Shown here: positions 11,010 through 12,599 of the stretch, one piece after another | Position numbering within the stretch: position 1 is the stretch's first letter | Layout of the letters: each line of letters opens with the position of its first letter | DNA from: Pseudomonadota bacterium | GTDB taxonomy: Bacteria; Pseudomonadota; Gammaproteobacteria; Steroidobacterales; Steroidobacteraceae | Direction of reading: 5' to 3' | NCBI GenBank assembly: GCA_021850555.1 | Contig: JAJZLX010000366.1 | Span: 1-12,599, forward strand | Length of the DNA stretch: 12,599 nt | The notes under the pieces: generated by a model | What the model saw: only the letters and a program-made list of their open reading frames with translations | Told to the model about the DNA's origin: nothing | Database searches by the model: none | Translations under genes and position numbers: made by a program

Positions 11010-11692
11010 AGACCATCACCTGGCTCTCCCCCGAGGACGCCCCGGAGTGGTTCCCGCCGCTCGAGCAGGCCTTGGATGACCCCTCGGGGTTGCTGGCCGC
11101 GGGCGGCGATCTATCGCCCGAGCGGCTGATTGCCGCCTATGCCCGAGGCATCTTCCCCTGGTACTCCCCGGGTCAACCGGTCCTGTGGTGGTCCCCCGAT
11201 CCGCGCACCGTGCTGTTGCCCGCGGAGTTCCACTTGAGTCGCAGTCTGGCAAAATCCATTAGAAACAAAGGCTTCCAGGTCAATATGAATGAGGACTTTG
11301 AAGCCGTGATCGACGCCTGCGCGGCACCGAGGCCGCGCAGCCCCGGCACTTGGATCACTCCGGAGATGCGGGCGGCCTATGTACGGCTGCATCGGCTGGG
11401 CTTTGCCCACAGCATCGAGGTGCGGCGCGAGGGGCGCCTCGCCGGCGGTCTTTACGGCGTGCGCCTCGGCGGGATGTTCTTTGGCGAGTCCATGTTCAGC
11501 GCCGAGCGCGACGGCTCGAAGATCGCCCTCTGCCACCTCGTCAAGATGTGCCGCCACAACAGCATCGCCGTGATCGACTGCCAGCTCGCCTCCCGGCACC
11601 TCCTTGGCCTCGGCGCCCGCTCCATCCCCCGCACGGAATTCAAAGCGCTGCTCTCGCGCCTCATCTCGCTCGAGCCGGCCGGCCTCACTTAG
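11006..11692 (+). CDS. aat: Leucyl/phenylalanyl-tRNA--protein transferase
   Basis: This 228-aa cytosolic enzyme transfers Leu or Phe from aminoacyl-tRNA to proteins with N-terminal Arg or Lys, marking them for ClpS-ClpAP. Motifs are [26 protein letters not shown] (28-53), WWSPDPR (61-67), [31 protein letters not shown] (135-165) and IDCQL (190-194), with D191 and Q193 equivalent to the catalytic pair D186/Q188 of the E. coli enzyme. Length matches E. coli (234 aa). The ATG at 11006 overlaps the FemAB-like stop, so the pair is translationally coupled. Codons for residues about 80-99 are unusually AT-rich for this window (AAA, ATT, AGA, AAC, AAA). clpA, which acts in the same pathway, lies beyond infA. 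Confidence 0.97.
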   Translation: MKTITWLSPEDAPEWFPPLEQALDDPSGLLAAGGDLSPERLIAAYARGIFPWYSPGQPVLWWSPDPRTVLLPAEFHLSRSLAKSIRNKGFQVNMNEDFEAVIDACAAPRPRSPGTWITPEMRAAYVRLHRLGFAHSIEVRREGRLAGGLYGVRLGGMFFGESMFSAERDGSKIALCHLVKMCRHNSIAVIDCQLASRHLLGLGARSIPRTEFKALLSRLISLEPAGLT

Positions 11693-11763
11693 CACGATCC
11701 AAGGCACGCGGCCACCCGGGAAAACTCCCCCAGGGCGGATTGCGGCCGGGGTAGCGCATTGCA

Positions 11764-11795
11764 AATTGCAGACCAGCGCCCTTTGTGCTGCAATT
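11764..11795 (+). promoter_or_regulatory. Inverted repeat in the infA leader
   Basis: AATTGCAG (11764-11771) and CTGCAATT (11788-11795) form a perfect 8-bp inverted repeat with a 16-nt spacer. It ends 27 nt before the infA ATG, within the 130-nt aat-infA gap. It could be a protein-binding site or an mRNA stem near the ribosome-binding region GGGAGG (11806-11811). It is unusually AT-rich for the surroundings, so the infA promoter may overlap it. I could not place confident -35 and -10 boxes. Confidence 0.35.
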
Positions 11796-11822
11796 CGCGC
11801 CCCCCGGGAGGCAAAGGGCCAT

Positions 11823-12041
11823 ATGTCCAAAGAAGATGCGATTCAGATGGAAGGCGAGGTGGTGGAGACTCTGCCCAACACCACCTTTCGCGTGAAGCTC
11901 AAGAACGGCCATGTGGTCACCGCGCACATCTCCGGCAAGATGCGCAAAAACTACATCCGCATTCTCACCGGCGATCAGGTCACCGTGGAGATGACCCCCT
12001 ACGACCTGACCAAAGGCCGCATCGTCTACCGAGGAAGGTAA
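11823..12041 (+). CDS. infA: Translation initiation factor IF-1
   Basis: This 72-aa protein is the normal length for IF-1, an OB-fold factor that binds the A site of the 30S subunit during initiation with IF-2 and IF-3. It keeps nearly all of the family core: [19 protein letters not shown] (21-39), [37 protein letters not shown] at the C-terminal end. The ATG at 11823 is preceded by GGGAGG (11806-11811), 11 nt away, with a nearer AAAGGG alternative. It follows aat by 130 nt on the same strand and converges on clpA, the arrangement known in E. coli. The spacing suggests a promoter of its own. Confidence 0.98.
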   Translation: MSKEDAIQMEGEVVETLPNTTFRVKLKNGHVVTAHISGKMRKNYIRILTGDQVTVEMTPYDLTKGRIVYRGR

Positions 12042-12077
12042 TGCCCGCCTCTTGCGCCGCACAGCGCCGCCGCACGA

Positions 12078-12104
12078 ACGGGGTTCGCGCCTCGCGAGCC
12101 CCGT
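12078..12104. terminator. Strong hairpin between convergent infA and clpA
   Basis: Positions 12078-12089 and 12093-12104 pair over 12 bp with one G-U wobble and a 3-nt loop, starting ACGGGG and ending CCCCGT. It sits in the middle of the 85-nt convergent gap, where a bidirectional terminator is expected. No U-tract follows on either strand, so it may rely on stem strength or act as a 3'-end stabiliser. Confidence 0.6.
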
Positions 12105-12126
12105 AGCGCCTGCGCGCCGCGCGCAA

Positions 12127-12599
12127 TCAAGCCGTCAGCTCTGGCTGCTGCGCCGGCGTGCATTCGAGCTGCAGGCGCTCTGCGTCCTCCGACACCGACA
12201 CCCGCACCTGTCCACCGCCAACGAGGCGGCCAAACAGCAGCTCCTCGGCGAGCGGGCGCTTGATGTGCTCCTGCAGGGTGCGCGCCATCGGCCGCGCGCC
12301 CATCTTCGGGTCATAGCCCTTCTCGGCGATCCAGCGCCGGGCCGCATCGTCGAGCACGATCGACACGCCCTTCTGCTCGAGCTGCATCTCGACTTCGAGG
12401 ATCAGCTTGTCGACCACCCGCTCGATGGTCTTCGGATCGAGGCCGGAGAACTGGATGATGGCATCCAGCCGGTTGCGAAACTCCGGGGTGAACAGGCGCC
12501 GGATGGCTTCCATGCCATCACTCACGTTGTCCTGCTGGGTGAAGCCGATCGAGGGGCGCGCCATCTCCTGCGCGCCGGCATTGGTCGTCATGACGATGA
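12127..12599 (-). CDS. clpA: ATP-dependent Clp protease ATP-binding subunit ClpA (C-terminal part, cut by window edge)
   Basis: The last 157 or so codons of ClpA are present. The gene continues past the right edge. ClpA is the AAA+ unfoldase that feeds substrates, including ClpS-delivered N-degron proteins, into ClpP. The visible part is the end of the second AAA+ module: MTTNAGAQE after Walker B, FTPEFRNRLDAIIQF with the arginine-finger region, and GYDPKMGARPMAR with the sensor-2 arginine. PLAEELLFGRLVGGGQV follows, then a variable tail ending TPAQQPELTA. The match to E. coli ClpA is clear throughout. The ATG at 12591-12589 is internal and not the start. clpS, usually upstream of clpA, would lie outside the window. 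Confidence 0.96.
   Translation of the reverse strand, partial: IVMTTNAGAQEMARPSIGFTQQDNVSDGMEAIRRLFTPEFRNRLDAIIQFSGLDPKTIERVVDKLILEVEMQLEQKGVSIVLDDAARRWIAEKGYDPKMGARPMARTLQEHIKRPLAEELLFGRLVGGGQVRVSVSEDAERLQLECTPAQQPELTA

Overview
The window is a high-GC stretch of chromosome from a gammaproteobacterium. Its backbone is the conserved block clpA / infA / aat / trxB / ftsK / lolA / rarA / serS, with the relative gene orientations known from the E. coli chromosome. There, cydDC lies between aat and trxB, and lrp lies between trxB and ftsK. Both are missing here. The very high GC and the gene set would fit lineages such as Xanthomonadales, Nevskiales or Steroidobacterales, but that placement is inference.

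Layout from left to right. A minus-strand tRNA-Ser(UGA) (89-178) is followed on its 3' side by a long hairpin (43-88). A minus-strand trio comes next: a glutathione S-transferase-like protein (341-973), a nitroreductase-family protein (970-1572) and a GabP-like amino-acid permease (1674-3041). Then a tightly packed minus-strand cluster, read in the order ftsK - lolA - rarA - serS (8729 down to 3094), has gaps or overlaps of only about 4 nt. A 146-nt divergent region (8730-8875) separates ftsK from the plus-strand run trxB - FemAB/DUF482-like transferase - aat - infA (8876-12041). The run ends at a hairpin in the 85-nt convergent gap before clpA, which is cut by the right edge of the window. 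No gene-free stretch is longer than about 160 nt.

Functional links. Aat adds Leu or Phe to protein N-termini and ClpA (with ClpS and ClpP) degrades the products, so both ends of the bacterial Leu/N-degron pathway flank infA. The DUF482/FemAB-like gene ends in a 4-nt overlap with aat, and both proteins are expected to use the GNAT-type acyltransferase fold. FtsK (DNA translocase) and RarA (AAA+ ATPase at stalled forks) share an operon with the lipoprotein carrier LolA and seryl-tRNA synthetase. A serine tRNA lies downstream on the same strand.

Almost everything here is core housekeeping sequence. I found no CRISPR array, transposase, phage gene, toxin-antitoxin pair or recognisably new defence-like system. 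The observations most worth following are the uncharacterised transferase coupled to aat, with a possible SD-masking hairpin before it, and several strong inverted repeats in the spacers.
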